A stretch of 64,000 bases of DNA, taken from positions 206,481,298 through 206,545,297 of the forward strand of contig NC_091119.1 in NCBI RefSeq assembly GCF_040183065.1. The letters are read 5' to 3'. Under the pieces are notes generated by a model. It saw nothing but the letters and a program-made list of their open reading frames with translations. It was not told the origin of the DNA and did no database searches. Shown here piece by piece: positions 38,301-47,622 of the stretch. The DNA comes from Periplaneta americana (Eukaryota; Arthropoda; Insecta; Blattodea; Blattidae). The first letter of the stretch is position 1; each line of letters begins with the position of its first letter. The translations under genes were made by a program, and so were the position numbers.

Positions 38301-40551
38301 TCAACATACCGCTCTTGTAACGTATATTACTATTAAACACAATCACCATCGAAATCTAAAATAATTTCATATCATTAGCACATATGGGAACACAATTACT
38401 ACACCGCAATATTTGAAAATTTCAGCGGATTTTAATAATGAGATATTACATCCAACGTAAGGAGTAAAACCAAAACTTTGAAGTACAACCACTATGAATG
38501 TCTAAATTTTTATATCCTCCACATTCATTACTTTCGACGGTGTTATGGCAAAAGATCTAACTTAAAAAATTGAAAAATTGTGATTTTCACACCACAGTAT
38601 TTGTTCATGACCATTCTTCACATTATATGTAAAACATTACCCTGAGACAATGATTGTCTTCTGGTACAATAAAATTAATAATCCTTTTAATTTTGTAATA
38701 TTCTTTTAATATGTAGTTTAGTAAAACGTTGACAATTAGGTTACAATGTGAAGTCACGTGACTTACTCATAGAAATAAATACAATAAAATAAATACGACT
38801 TTTAGTTCCTTGCAATGTTTTTTTTTTAATTGTGGTTACGGCTTTTTATCTTAACTTCGTTGATATTAATAAAACGGTAATTTACGTTTTATGGAAAAAT
38901 ATGGAAATAATCAAATCTTTTGCTCAATATCACATTAAAATGGTTACATTTTCCTTTTAAGTATTGTCGGATACGTGATTCGTATATCTAGGTTTATGAT
39001 ATAAAATTGTCTATGTTCTGCTGGCGATAAATGTTGTAATTATTGAATTGAAGGGGTGAGATTGACATCATCCAAATCTACACTTTTAACAAATATGTAC
39101 ATATTTTTTGTTATGAAAATATAAAATAAAGATAAATACAACTTGAATAAAATAATAATAGGCCTTTAGTAAAGAAAAAAAAGAGAATGTAATGAACTCT
39201 AGTAAATTTCAGGAACAAATTAGCAGAGTTGCTACTCGATCACTGTTCAAAAACTATTATTAATTACAATACGAATAGAGAAACAAACTATAAACTAAAA
39301 TTAGATCAGAACTACAATATCATATATTATATATCAATAAATTAATAGTACATTATGCAACGAGCCTATAATGATAGTAATTAAGAGGCGAGTATGGATG
39401 TTTATGAAACGAGCGCAAGCGAGTTTCATAATTTTCATACGAGCGTCTTAATTACCATTATAGGCGAGTTTCATACGACTTTTTATGCTCGACCATATTT
39501 CTAACTTGAAATTATTTAGATGTATACATTTTATTTGTATCTGACAAGATCGGAAGTGACCTTGTTCTAGGTCGTGAATTGTGAGATGTGCGCAGACGCG
39601 AAAGTATTGATTTTTTCCGAGGAACAATAATGTCATTGACCTTGTGTAATCCCGTTAAACTTGGTATAACCTTGATTATTGAATTCGACATTGAAAAACG
39701 AGATGACAAATTGAATTTATTTGAATATTATTTACAATTAACGCTAATTATTATAGTAACAGAACATAACCTTCTGCGACAGTATTGGATTTCCAGCCTC
39801 CGTGACTTTTCGCTAATTCTCTTTCGATTGCATATCCGAGAATAATCGATACTTGCGGTTTTATAACGGTACAAAGCTGACTTGTTATTAGCTGAACACC
39901 TGTAAGCTTAGTTGTCATTGGCTGAAAACACCTGAACTTTAATGAATAGGTGTACTTTAATGACATGCATTAAAGGACTGCTACCAGGTGTATAATTACT
40001 ACATTTCGGCATGGTGGAGCATGAAACAATTTATGAAAAGGAACTAAATAAATATTGAATATATACATAGCTTTAAAAAAATATTCTGAAGTTAGTACAA
40101 ATACAATTTTCAGAGAATTGCATATTAAAAGTTCTGGGTGTAATTTAGCTACAGAATTATACAACCAAGGGCCAAAATTAATGCTGTGCTTTAGACAAGC
40201 AGATGTAAAACATTCGATTCTACTAATGTTACATTTTGATTTCTTCTTGTACCATGATCTTGTGCGTGTAATATGAACTTATTACGATTTTATTACAGAA
40301 TTTTAACTGGGTATATTATTAAATTTGTTTAACCCAGATATGCCTGAAATATCTTTTTTGCAATTTTTGTGTATTTTTCAAATCTCATTTAATGGAGTAT
40401 TTGCATGGTGTCGAAACATTCTAGTTTTAACTGGTTGAGCTAGAAACAAGTGTCCTTTTAAAAGGATAGTAGGCATATGAGCATACATTTTGAGGAATAA
40501 TTGTATACTATGGTTACATGAAAGGAAACAATGTAATTGTTGTAATTTACA

Positions 40552-40599
<48 letters not shown>

Positions 40600-41942
40600 G
40601 TTAATATTACTATTATTATTAACAAATCATTACGTTATTATTTTATTATATTTTCTTTATTATTAGTACAAATATTATTCTGAAGATTGATGCATTGTGG
40701 CTAAATTCGTTTTAACTCTAGAATGCTTTCGTCATTGAATAGTACCGTATTGCTATTGATACGTAAAAATAAGTAATAGGCGAAAAGAGTGTTGAAGTTT
40801 CGAGGAAGAGATTATATTGGGAGTGAAGTGACGATACATATAATGGAGCAGTTGCTGTGGCAATATCGAAAGACAGGTTTCAGTTCATTTTCTAAAATCT
40901 ACATTGTTATGACACTGATAATTTAGAAAGAAAATAAGACCTCTTCCAAAAATACTAAATGAAAAAAACAATAGAAACTGATGTCCGTTCAATACCTCCC
41001 TCCAGAACGTCACCCGTCCTCCACTTGTAAACAGATCTTGCTGTGCAAATCTGGCTTTCAGGTATATCTCCCTGTGAAGTAGACTTGAATAATTTCAAAG
41101 CAAAAATTGTTCCGGAGCTGGGTATTGATCCCGGGACCTTTGGCTTAGCGAACCAATGCTCTGCCGTCTAGCTACCCAGCAACTATACCCGACACTGTCT
41201 TAACTTTTCCCTTCATATCCACACACTTCAGTGGGCTGACAAGACGCCAGAAACCCAATTTTGAGTGCACACGAACTCTGTGTGGCATTTGTAGGCTGCA
41301 TTATTGTGATATGTATGTATTTGAGATGAAATTTCGCCCGTAGCATAATTTTCAAACGTAGATAGCATTTCATGCAGGGAAAATCCACTAAAATTGAAAT
41401 AGCGAAACAATTTCAAAATATATGGGGATATGCCTACTGTCCTTTTAAAAGGACACATAAGTTTTCGTCATTGTCATGTCGCAATGAATAGATATTTCGA
41501 ACGCATTGTGGTTTCACGTTATATTTATGTTTATTAGGAGTCATTTGATCTACAACAATTTGTAAAATAATTCCGAACTGTCAAAATATTTAACATTCTT
41601 ACCTGATTTGCATCTCGGATGCCATAGCTGAAATAAGCGAACAATTCTCACGTCCACATCTTAAACTCAACGGTGACCAGAACTCTCATTACCAGTCTTA
41701 CCACACCTAGCAAGCCGCTAATTAAGATCAGTAATAGTGACACCTGTGAAAAATCAAATGTGTTGACTGTAGGGAGGGTAATTTGAAACATTGATAACTG
41801 TCCTCTTTATAGGACAGTAGGCATATCTGGGTTAATATTAAATACATGAAATCCAGACTAAATTAATTCAGTTAGATAATCAAAAAGTTTCTTTAAATTA
41901 ATTTTGATTATTCTTTTTTTCAATAAAATTAATAGAATAAAA

Positions 41943-41989
<47 letters not shown>

Positions 41990-42279
41990 CCATCCCAAAC
42001 AATAACGCCATATTCAATCATAGATAGATTGCAATACGTGTCTTTAAAACGTTTTATTTCTAGTAATGTTTCTCTCTTTTTCAGTATTGCGATAAGAAAG
42101 ACCAAAAGAAAGGTAAGAGAATGTGTGTCCTGTCACTGCACATCATTGTGTCAGAAACAAACAACTATAAAGCTTAACTTCCATGTATCCGATAAACTAA
42201 CACGTTTCATCCGTTCCCTTTTCTCCCAGGTCCATTATGCGACAGACGCAGAGAACAGCTCAAGAAAAAATATCCGTAG
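25369..42279 (+). CDS. Gene B: odorant-binding-protein-like, nine exons, frame break at first cysteine
   Basis: Likely secreted ligand carrier of the PBP/GOBP fold. Exons: 25369-25453, 27121-27242, 29843-29895, 31435-31469, 34362-34397, 34734-34854, 37437-37519, 42085-42112, 42230-42279 (TAG). Phases equal those of gene A: 1-0-1-0-0-1-0, then 1. Intron 2 has a GC donor; the rest are GT-AG. Ignoring one extra G at 29870, the product would be 203 residues. It would have a signal peptide (about 1-21), an RSRR dibasic site in exon 2, and cysteines at 79, 99, 103, 145, 161 and 171 (C-x19-C-x3-C-x41-C-x15-C-x9-C). Additional cysteines are at 90, 180 and 191. As read, the frame ends at the first cysteine exon. 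It may be a pseudogene or carry a sequence error. A poly(A) signal follows the stop. Confidence 0.72.
25745..26330. repeat. Minisatellite, about 20-bp unit
   Basis: Roughly 27 imperfect repeats of AGTACACAAGTTATAATGTC with length variants, in intron 1 of gene B. Confidence 0.85.
26376..27032 (+). mobile_element. mariner/Tc1-like remnant
   Basis: The ends CAGGCTCATCCGTTTGGGTG and the inverse (ATCCATACCCAAACGGATCACCCTG region) are TIRs. The interior retains the C-terminal transposase region: GPIAW, then sequence like PRSPDLTPCD, KTLYPQKPRNIDDL, and LQRAWAEFHRR with a stop. It is much shorter than the usual 1.3 kb and has no full DDE core. It ends about 90 bp before exon 2. Confidence 0.6.
27121..27242 (+). 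CDS. Gene B exon 2 (GC donor)
   Basis: Acceptor CAATTGCAG, phase 1 to 0, 40 full codons beginning DLKSLSTLDSLNDIANF and ending RDPNADVDEELQ. The donor is CAG|GCAAGT, a non-canonical but well-formed GC-AG intron. The internal RSRR followed by Asp is a possible proprotein-convertase site. Cysteine-free acidic linker as in A and C. Confidence 0.68.
27545..27850 (-). mobile_element. LINE ORF2 3' end fragment
   Basis: The minus strand reads through NLAQDRDRWRAYVRAAM-like sequence (in the plus strand, the block CATTGCCGCCCTCACATAAG). This is the C-terminal tail of the same LINE family as at 43880-45310. Confidence 0.65.
27925..28835 (+). repeat. Dispersed repeat, copy 2
   Basis: The inverse of 18495-19810, beginning near AACTGGTAATGGAAATTACG. 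It lacks the 370-bp middle segment of copy 1. In intron 2 of gene B. Confidence 0.5.
29270..29420 (+). mobile_element. Palindromic MITE, 151 bp
   Basis: The ends GGGTAAACTAGGGTCTGTTG and the inverted right end (ending GTTTACCC) leave only a short centre. TA on both sides is the target duplication, as for Tc1/mariner-type MITEs. Confidence 0.62.
29843..29895 (+). CDS. Gene B exon 3, first-cysteine exon with a one-base frame break
   Basis: Acceptor TTCTTATTGTAG. The phase-0 frame reads KELQQILEE and then stops one codon later. Skipping the G at 29870 gives C-DSLNQEV and a donor C|GTATCG in phase 1. That is exactly what exon 4 needs and what exons 3 of genes A and C do. KELQQILEE-C aligns without gaps to gene C KEYEGIMQE-C. 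The exon lacks the N-terminal extension of its paralogues. Confidence 0.55.
30061..30619 (+). mobile_element. mariner/Tc1-like remnant with long TIRs
   Basis: The left end CAGGGCATATCAAAAGTCCG is inverted at the right end, and similarity continues for over 100 bp inwards. TA flanks both sides. The interior keeps the transposase C-terminus (GYLKDRVFVRPLPRDLEEL, then RVWKEYYYRLDICRITRGSH), typical of mariner-like enzymes. The rest is deleted. In intron 3 of gene B. Confidence 0.75.
31435..31469 (+). CDS. Gene B exon 4
   Basis: Acceptor TTTTCCAG, donor GTAAGG, phase 1 to 0, reading TSCLSTKALEE after a split codon. It adds a cysteine not seen in gene A. Confidence 0.62.
31470..32499. other. Gene B intron 4, first part
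   Basis: AT-rich DNA with no recognised element. Confidence 0.3.
32500..32575 (+). repeat. tRNA-like head fragment
   Basis: TAGCGTTGTGGTAAGGTG resembles an A-box region and CAGGTTCGAACCTG a B box, followed by a C/T-rich stretch. Probably a truncated SINE head rather than a tRNA gene. Confidence 0.35.
32580..33815 (+). mobile_element. LINE ORF2 C-terminal remnant, split by a SINE dimer
   Basis: 32580-32800 encodes ICDWFSVNKLVLNFNKTNII, the segment after the RT catalytic core. 33110-33630 encodes FAYFHSVMSFGIIFWGN, QKRVIRIIV, and IFNSLPIDIKNETQN, the conserved C-terminus of CR1/Jockey-like LINEs. It ends with an (AATAC)n tail at 33810. It is interrupted at about 32860-33080 by inverted SINE heads. 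Confidence 0.72.
32860..33085. mobile_element. Inverted SINE dimer, family 2
   Basis: A minus-strand tRNA-like head (32885-32965) faces a plus-strand copy (32995-33072) across about 30 bp. The plus copy reads GGGTAGCTCAGTTGGCAGAG, an anticodon-like arm, and CCCGGGATCGATACGCGGCC. Both ends show GGAACAATTTTTCCCTTGAA, giving a large hairpin. Confidence 0.7.
34006..34203 (+). mobile_element. SINE, family 1-like body with different tRNA head
   Basis: A head with GACTGAGACGCTTGC and GTGGGTTTGACTCCCGC, a body with GGTTGGATTTTTTCCAAGG, and an end at AAATAACCTACTGCAAC match the layout of family 1 SINEs but with a diverged head. Confidence 0.6.
34362..34397 (+). CDS. Gene B exon 5 (C-x3-C microexon)
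   Basis: 36 nt, phase 0 to 0, reading CKFRCAFVEYKM between TTTCAG and GTGAGT. The same length, phase and cysteine pair as exon 5 of gene A. Confidence 0.78.
34734..34854 (+). CDS. Gene B exon 6 (fourth cysteine)
   Basis: 121 nt, phase 0 to 1, donor GTAAGC. It starts LDENGKIIPNKTL, a form very common in classical OBPs just after the third cysteine, and ends ISYEKCEGLPQ with the fourth cysteine. This exon is the best single piece of evidence for the OBP call. Confidence 0.82.
35230..35395. repeat. (ATT)n microsatellite
   Basis: Two long TTA runs separated by about 25 bp. Poly-Tyr and poly-Ile frames here are repeat products. Confidence 0.92.
35520..35695 (+). mobile_element. LINE 3' tail
   Basis: Ends CAGCACATAAATATCAATAA followed by (AAAT)n. 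It matches in style the tail at 36550-36625, so it is a second, truncated LINE end. Confidence 0.45.
35740..36625 (+). mobile_element. LINE ORF2 C-terminal remnant
   Basis: 35741-36214 encodes YYTLVRSKLEYASVVRNS, then LENIQRKFISLCSYRF, conserved after the RT domain of Jockey/CR1-like LINEs. The 3' UTR ends with an (AAAT)n tail at 36605-36625. It is 5' truncated, in intron 6 of gene B. Confidence 0.7.
36620..36722. repeat. (ATT)n / (ACT)n microsatellite
   Basis: Trinucleotide tract directly after the LINE tail. Confidence 0.9.
37437..37519 (+). CDS. Gene B exon 7 (C-x9-C)
   Basis: Phase 1 to 0, donor GTAAGT, reading SEERGPDHPCDPTAYNYFVC then VSDVRDR. It gives the fifth and sixth cysteines with a nine-residue gap, as in gene A. 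Confidence 0.8.
37635..38335 (-). mobile_element. Unclassified element, copy 2
   Basis: Reverse complement of 22816-23526, including the AAGAGCGGTATGTT inverted pair. It lies in intron 7 of gene B. Confidence 0.5.
38336..39344. other. Gene B intron 7, middle part
   Basis: About 1 kb of AT-rich DNA with no recognised element. Confidence 0.3.
39345..40023 (-). mobile_element. Non-autonomous TIR element, copy 2
   Basis: The inverse of 743-1433, with the GAAACGAGC-rich block at the left and the TIR TATGCTCGACCAT at 39484. The distal TIR (about 40000-40023) is more diverged. Confidence 0.5.
40333..41831 (+). mobile_element. piggyBac-like non-autonomous element, 1.5 kb
   Basis: The TIRs CCCAGATATGCCT and AGGCATATCTGGG are flanked on both sides by TTAA (40329-40332, 41832-41835). 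The interior has the hairpin word GTCCTTTTAAAAGGA next to TAGGCATAT at three places (about 40448, 41438, 41798). It carries an (ATT)n tract (40551-40600) and an inserted SINE (about 41050-41290). No transposase remains. Confidence 0.68.
41050..41290 (-). mobile_element. SINE, family 2
   Basis: The minus strand carries a tRNA-like head (about 41180-41112; the B-box match is on plus TATTGATCCCGGGACC), then GGAACAATTTTTG and the end phrase of the family 2 tail. Upstream of the head on minus is the leader with GTCTTGTCAGCCCAC also seen at 53985-54100. Confidence 0.6.
41947..41985. repeat. Poly(T) tract
   Basis: About 39 T in a row, 100 bp before exon 8 of gene B. Confidence 0.9.
42085..42112 (+). 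CDS. Gene B exon 8 (extra cysteine)
   Basis: 28 nt between TTTTTCAG and GTAAGA, phase 0 to 1, reading YCDKKDQKK. The microexon brings a cysteine beyond the six standard ones. Confidence 0.65.
42230..42279 (+). CDS. Gene B exon 9 (terminal)
   Basis: Acceptor TTTTCTCCCAG after a 117-bp intron. It reads PLCDRRREQLKKKYP and the stop TAG. It adds a second extra cysteine and a basic C-terminus. Confidence 0.7.
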
Positions 42280-42375
42280 CACTTTCGAAGCCATGGATAC
42301 AATGTCAACTGATTTAAAATACTAAATATAGACTAGATATAAAATGTAATGTACTGTATAAACTACGTTAAAAAT

Positions 42376-42381
42376 AATAAA
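42376..42381 (+). terminator. Poly(A) signal of gene B
   Basis: AATAAA, 97 bp after the stop codon, in AT-rich 3' UTR. Confidence 0.6.
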
Positions 42382-42409
42382 ATTAGAAGAGAATAAAAAA
42401 ATGCCTCCT

Positions 42410-43370
42410 TCTTACTGTGCATTTAACACAGAATATGCAAATCACAGAAACCTGCAGAAAAGTATATTCTATTATCCATGTGCTAAAAAGGATAAATGTT
42501 CATCTTCCCTCTTGCTTAAAAAAGTCCCTTGTGCAGACACTTGTATTTCCCTATTTCGACTATGCTGACATTTTACTGACTGACCTCTCCAGCGACAACA
42601 AAACGAAACTTCAACGTGCTCATAATTTGTGTGTACGTTTTGTAAGCAATGTTCGTAAATATGATCATATTACCCCATCCCTGGAAGCAATAAGTTGGCT
42701 TAAACTAGATAAGAAAAGAAATTTACATTCACTCCTCTTTCTCTTCGAAATCTTGAACTCTTCTATTCCTTCGTACCTGTCGTCTCGCTTCACTTACCTT
42801 TCTTCCCACCACAATCTGAACACACGCTCTCGTCATGAAACAATAGTAACAATACCATCCCATCGCACCTCCTCATAGGCTTACTCATCTTGTTTCACAA
42901 TAGCCCTGCCAAGACTCTGGAATTCGCTACCTGCTAGCATCAGGGACTGTCGAAATAAAATTATATTCAAACGAAAACTTACTAGGCACTTGGTCAGTAA
43001 TTGATTTCTTGTAAATACTTTCTTTAATCTATCACAAAATATTTCAATATTCAGTAATTTCATCACTATACAATTTTGTTATTCTAGATTTAATTTGTAA
43101 TTCAGTAAATATAAAATATTCTTTGTTTCTCTATGATAAATTATCTAGCTTTAATTATTCACATAATCTTTTCGTACTTTGATTTTATTGTAATTGTAAT
43201 TGTAAATTTAATACTAATTGTAATGTTAATTGTAATTGTAAATTTAAAACTAATTGTAATTTTATTGTTCATATTGTAGTTGGAATCTCCTGGTAGAGGG
43301 GCAGAGAAGGCCTAACGGCCTTATCTCTACCAGGTTAAATACATAAATAAATACTACTAAATAAATACTA
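42410..43370 (+). mobile_element. LINE ORF2 C-terminus and 3' UTR
   Basis: 42417-42878 encodes KKSLVQTLVFPYFDYADILL and RAHNLCVRFVSNVRKYDHIT, typical of the region after RT in Jockey/CR1-like LINEs. It continues with LPRLWNSLPASIRDC in a second frame. The 3' end has a hairpin (CTGGTAGAGG against ATCTCTACCAGG, about 43288-43334) and an (AAAT)n tail. Confidence 0.72.
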
Positions 43371-43410
43371 CTACTAATAGACAATCCTAATCCATCTTTC
43401 CGAAAGTAAA

Positions 43411-43572
43411 GGGTGCTATTCATAGACATTTTGCTAGCCCGGCTATCGACTGATTACTTGTACAGGATTCATATCATATCATATCGCTAACACTGGTTTA
43501 TGAATACGAAGAACGATAGTTCGCTGATCATCCACCGGAAGCCTGCGCTAAGAATGTCTATGAATTCGGCCC
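43411..43572 (+). mobile_element. MITE with GGGTGCTATTCAT termini, copy 2
   Basis: The same element as 14671-14859, shorter by an internal deletion of about 25 bp. Inserted just after the LINE tail. Confidence 0.5.
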
Positions 43573-43879
43573 AAATTAATTACACTGGCACGAGTGAATT
43601 CCAAGTCATGGCGTGATGCAATTGCATTTACTACTACATTTTGTGTAACAAAAATTTTCTAGAATCAATCACGAGCAAATTTGTTTTGTGTATGTATTTC
43701 TTAATGAACATGCTGTACACAAAGACACGGTATGTCAAAAACCACTTCGAATTAAGGTAAACTGTGAATGTGTCAACATAGAAACTATATGTTACACACC
43801 ATCATAGAGTTTTCTGTTTTCCTTTAAATGAATGAACTTGACTCAAACGGTCCTTCGTTTTGTTTCAAGTGGTTCTATG
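43573..43879. other. Intergenic B-C segment, nothing seen
   Basis: No recognisable element or gene. Confidence 0.3.
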
Positions 43880-45310
43880 TTACTTACTTATAAATTACTT
43901 TTAGAGAACCCGGAGGTTCATTGCCGCCCTCACATAAGCCCGCCATCGGTTCCTATCCTGAGCAAGATTAATCCAGTCCCTACCATCATATCCCACCTCC
44001 CTGAAATCCAATTTAATAATTTCCTCCCATCTACGTCTCGGTCTCCCCAAAGGTCTTTATCCCTTAGGTCTCAAACTAACACATTATACGCATTTCTGGA
44101 TTCACCCATACATGCTACATGCCTTGCCCACCTCAAACGTCCAGATTTAATATTCCTAATTATGTTAGATAAGAATACAATGCGTAAAGTTCTGCGTTGT
44201 GCAACTTTTCTTCTCATGTAATTCTATCCCTCTTAGTCTCAAAAATTTTCCTAAACAACTTATTCTCGAACACCCTTAACCTCTGTTCCTCTCTCCAAGT
44301 TTCACAACCATAAAGAACAACCGGTAATATAACTGTTTTATAAGTTTTTTTTTAAAGCAGACTGCTTGTCGAAAGCTTCTCAACCGAATAATAACACTTA
44401 TTTCCCATATTTATTCTGCGTTTAATTTCCTCCCAAGTGTCATTTATATGTGTTACTGTTGCTAAAAATATTTTAATTTTTCCATCTTGTCAAAGGATAA
44501 ATTTCCAACTTATATATTTCCATTTCTTACTATGTTTTCAAATCGTTTGTGAATTTTCTCAAAGCATATTTTCGTCATCCGCATAAACAAGCAGCTGATA
44601 TAACCCGCTGAATTCCAAACTCTCTCTTTTGTCCTGGACTTTCCTTATGGTATATTCTAGAACAAAGTTAAAAATTAAAAATGTGATGGTGGATCTCCTT
44701 GCTTTAGCCCGAAGTGAATTGGAAATGCATCAGATAGAAACTGACCTATACGGACTCTGCTGTATGTTTCACTGAGACATATTTTAATTAATCGAACTAG
44801 CTTCTTGGGAATACCAAATTCAATAAAAATATCATATAAAACTTCTCTCTTAACCGAGTCATAGGGGAGAGTCGGGTAGTATCGGACAGCGGGTAATATC
44901 GGACAGTGCGTTTATTTCATCTACCACCATATGGTAGTACCTGAATGACATGGTTACGTTCCTCTATGCGACATCACAGAAGCGTAACCATGTCAATCAG
45001 GTACTATCATCGTGTGGTAGATGAAAGAAACTCACTGTCCGATATTACCCGACGTCCGATACTACCCGACTCTCCCCTATGCCTTTTTTAAATCTATGAA
45101 TAACTGATGTACTGTACCTTTATAGTCCCATTTTTTCTCCAATATCTATCGAATAAAAAAATGTGATCAATAGTCGATCTATTAGCCTTAAAACAACATT
45201 GATGAACCCCAATAATTTTGTCTACATAGGGAGTTAATCCTCTCAAAATAATATTTGACAAAATTGTGTACGAGAAAATGTTTTACTCCTCGAAAGTTAC
45301 AACAGTTAGT
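43880..45310 (-). mobile_element. LINE ORF2 remnant, RT to C-terminus, split by a MITE
   Basis: On minus: the RT region near 44830-44690 reads like GIPKKLVRLIKICLSETYS and GLKQGDPP. The block near 44420-44340 matches INMGNKCYYSVEKL, then VFENKLFRKIF near 44270. The end near 43990-43890 has the NLAQDR...YVRAAMN tail. Several breaks are present. It is the same family as 27545-27850 and 49330-49645. Confidence 0.72.
44864..45077 (+). mobile_element. Palindromic MITE, 214 bp
   Basis: The ends GGGGAGAGTCGGGTAGTATC and the inverse (ending CCGACTCTCCCC) form arms of about 90 bp with TA flanks (44862-44863, 45078-45079). It cuts the LINE 43880-45310; the LINE resumes directly after it. Confidence 0.68.
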
Positions 45311-45336
45311 ATTTTCCTGTACCGTAAAGATAGGTG

Positions 45337-46456
45337 CAGGGACATCATTTTATTTTGACTTCAATTTTTATTGTACCTGAGTTTTTAATGCACTCCACTC
45401 CCACACCTTCTACTAACGAAGTCCAACCGTCCTTCACACAGATCCAAGACCGCATATTCAGTCATAGTAGGCATACGGTCATAGTAAACAGTACGTTCCA
45501 AAAATATGTTCGCGTTTTCCAGTAACGAAAGGGCTTTTAATATTGAATCATTTTCGCATAGGTACTGCCGTCCATTTGCCTATGTCACATCCTTGTTTCC
45601 CCCACATGCTTCTATTCGCCTCTCTGTAAAGGTAGTGGCTGGGATGTCTTAGCTCTTTTCTAAGAACATTAATTGTTGTTAGGAATTGGACGTCTACGTA
45701 ATATTATACCCATACAGCTGCTTAAAATAACTTAAATAAAAGGGCCTAGTTAAGTAATTAACTGTCACGTGATTTCCCCCCCCCCTTTCTACGACCCTGC
45801 GACATAACCACTTGGACGGACAGTAGATAGTATGTCTGAGTAATTTTATTTTTTCGGATCGGACAGAAGTGTAGATTGAATTTACAGTACGTAAGGTACT
45901 CTTTTATAGAGTAGGTACAGAATTATTTCAACATGAGTTAGTACGAAGGACGAATCTGGTAATTGGGATTAGGTACAATAGTCTATAGTGCGATAATATG
46001 CACATTAGAACTGAAGCCTGTATGGAAATGAACGGCCACGTTTTTTAAAAATGTGTTTAAATATCCATATTATGATTATTTTTCAATTTAACTTCATTCT
46101 CTATATTGTACGCTAATGTGATGTAGACAGTATAATATACACTGCATAATGAATACGTCCGCATGGACAGCTCAGTTCGTGAGTAAAGCACTCATTGTTA
46201 ATACGGTACTGTATTTTGATTAAACAAAAACCTAATGGAAATTATCACTCTCAAAAGCGTGATATTTCCTACTTTACGTAAATGGATCAACTACTTTTCT
46301 TCCCTCCTATACCTAGTAAAGTGATTTGTTTGTATTTTACGCCAGTATCATCGAACTCAAGTCGTGGAAGGGGGTAGCAAACTGTGTTTTCGGTTCTCAA
46401 CAAAGTATAGCTAGGTTAATATTAGAAATGTTAGTAAAAATAAAATGATGTCACTG
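45337..46456 (+). mobile_element. TIR element with CAGGGACATC ends, copy 2
   Basis: Starts CAGGGACATCATTTTATTTT and ends AAATAAAATGATGTCACTG, followed by TA. 1.12 kb; the closest relative is copy 3. No transposase seen. Confidence 0.6.
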
Positions 46457-47025
46457 TACTATTATGATATGCTACCTAGATAATTATCCACAGGATCCCC
46501 TTTCAATCCCAGACACGAAAATGCAAATATTATAGGAAATAGCGAACTTTTGGCGACTGATCAGCAAGTTTGGTTCTTATAAATGCGTATTTTCATATTT
46601 ATAATCCTCGCAGGAGAGAGGATGAACTGGTGTAATTCATCCAAGGTACTCGATGAAGGAGTGGTGGTGATGAGTCCATGTCCACAACTCTACTGACCTA
46701 CAATCGGGACTAAAACAACTAGCTATAAAACTGGCCATAAAGCAGACCCACACTGTTTACACCTGACTTCTTGTTTCATAATAATGACTTCACGCACTGC
46801 TTCCACCCGTGACCTAATTCATGTGTTTATTCCCCTCATTCGCGATGGATGAAATCGTGTGCTCGAGTACAAGAAACCAATGCCTACAGTTCTTGAAGAA
46901 TTCTATCGTTTCTGCTATATTATCTATATTCATATTCATATTTATTGTCATCACACGGCTTTCAGGTAGTGGTTTCCCACACATTTCTGCATACGGTCCA
47001 CCACTACCTTGCTTACATTCCATCA
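46457..47025. other. Intergenic B-C segment, nothing certain
   Basis: No supported coding sequence. Short frames on both strands overlap each other and look incidental. Confidence 0.3.
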
Positions 47026-47027
47026 TA

Positions 47028-47620
47028 CTGGGTGTTCAGTTCAAAATGTGTCTTGGCTCGCTGCATGACGTCATGTGGCTAGCTGATGAGCCTAGAGAAT
47101 TCAATCTTCCTACATTTCCGCAGCTCAGGTGTGTAATCTAAGAGGCAGAGAAGTTGGCTAGCAAGTACGGCGTTCATTCTGAAGAGTACGTGCCGATACG
47201 TACGGTAACGCCAGTAGTGGCAGGAATGTGAACTGTTTGGAAATACGTACTGTCGAGATATGGGGAGAGGGTTAAGACGATTACTTACGTATTTGTTGAC
47301 ATTAACTTCGACGGTCAACATGGACATGGAGCATTTGATTTGTGTTGTGGAATGTTACCATACGCAACCGATGATAACAAATACCCTGCGTACGACTTGC
47401 CGGCGCAAAACACAGTTCGAAAGAGGTTATGGTAGCACACAGACCGTACAGACCGCCATCTGTTGCTACGACGTTCAAGTTATACCGTACACGTTCTCAA
47501 GTTCAGATTGAAGAACGCCTTAAATAATAGGCAACTTCTCTAACATATAAACTGAAACTCGCTTCAAATCGGTGACCCAACAACAGTGACGTCATGACAC
47601 ACTTTGAAATGAACATCCAG
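47028..47620 (+). mobile_element. TIR element with CTGGGTGTTCA ends
   Basis: CTGGGTGTTCAGTTCAAAAT at the left is inverted at the right (TTTGAAATGAACATCCAG), with TA on both sides. 593 bp. Probably a Tc1/mariner-type non-autonomous element. Confidence 0.58.
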
Positions 47621-47622
47621 TA

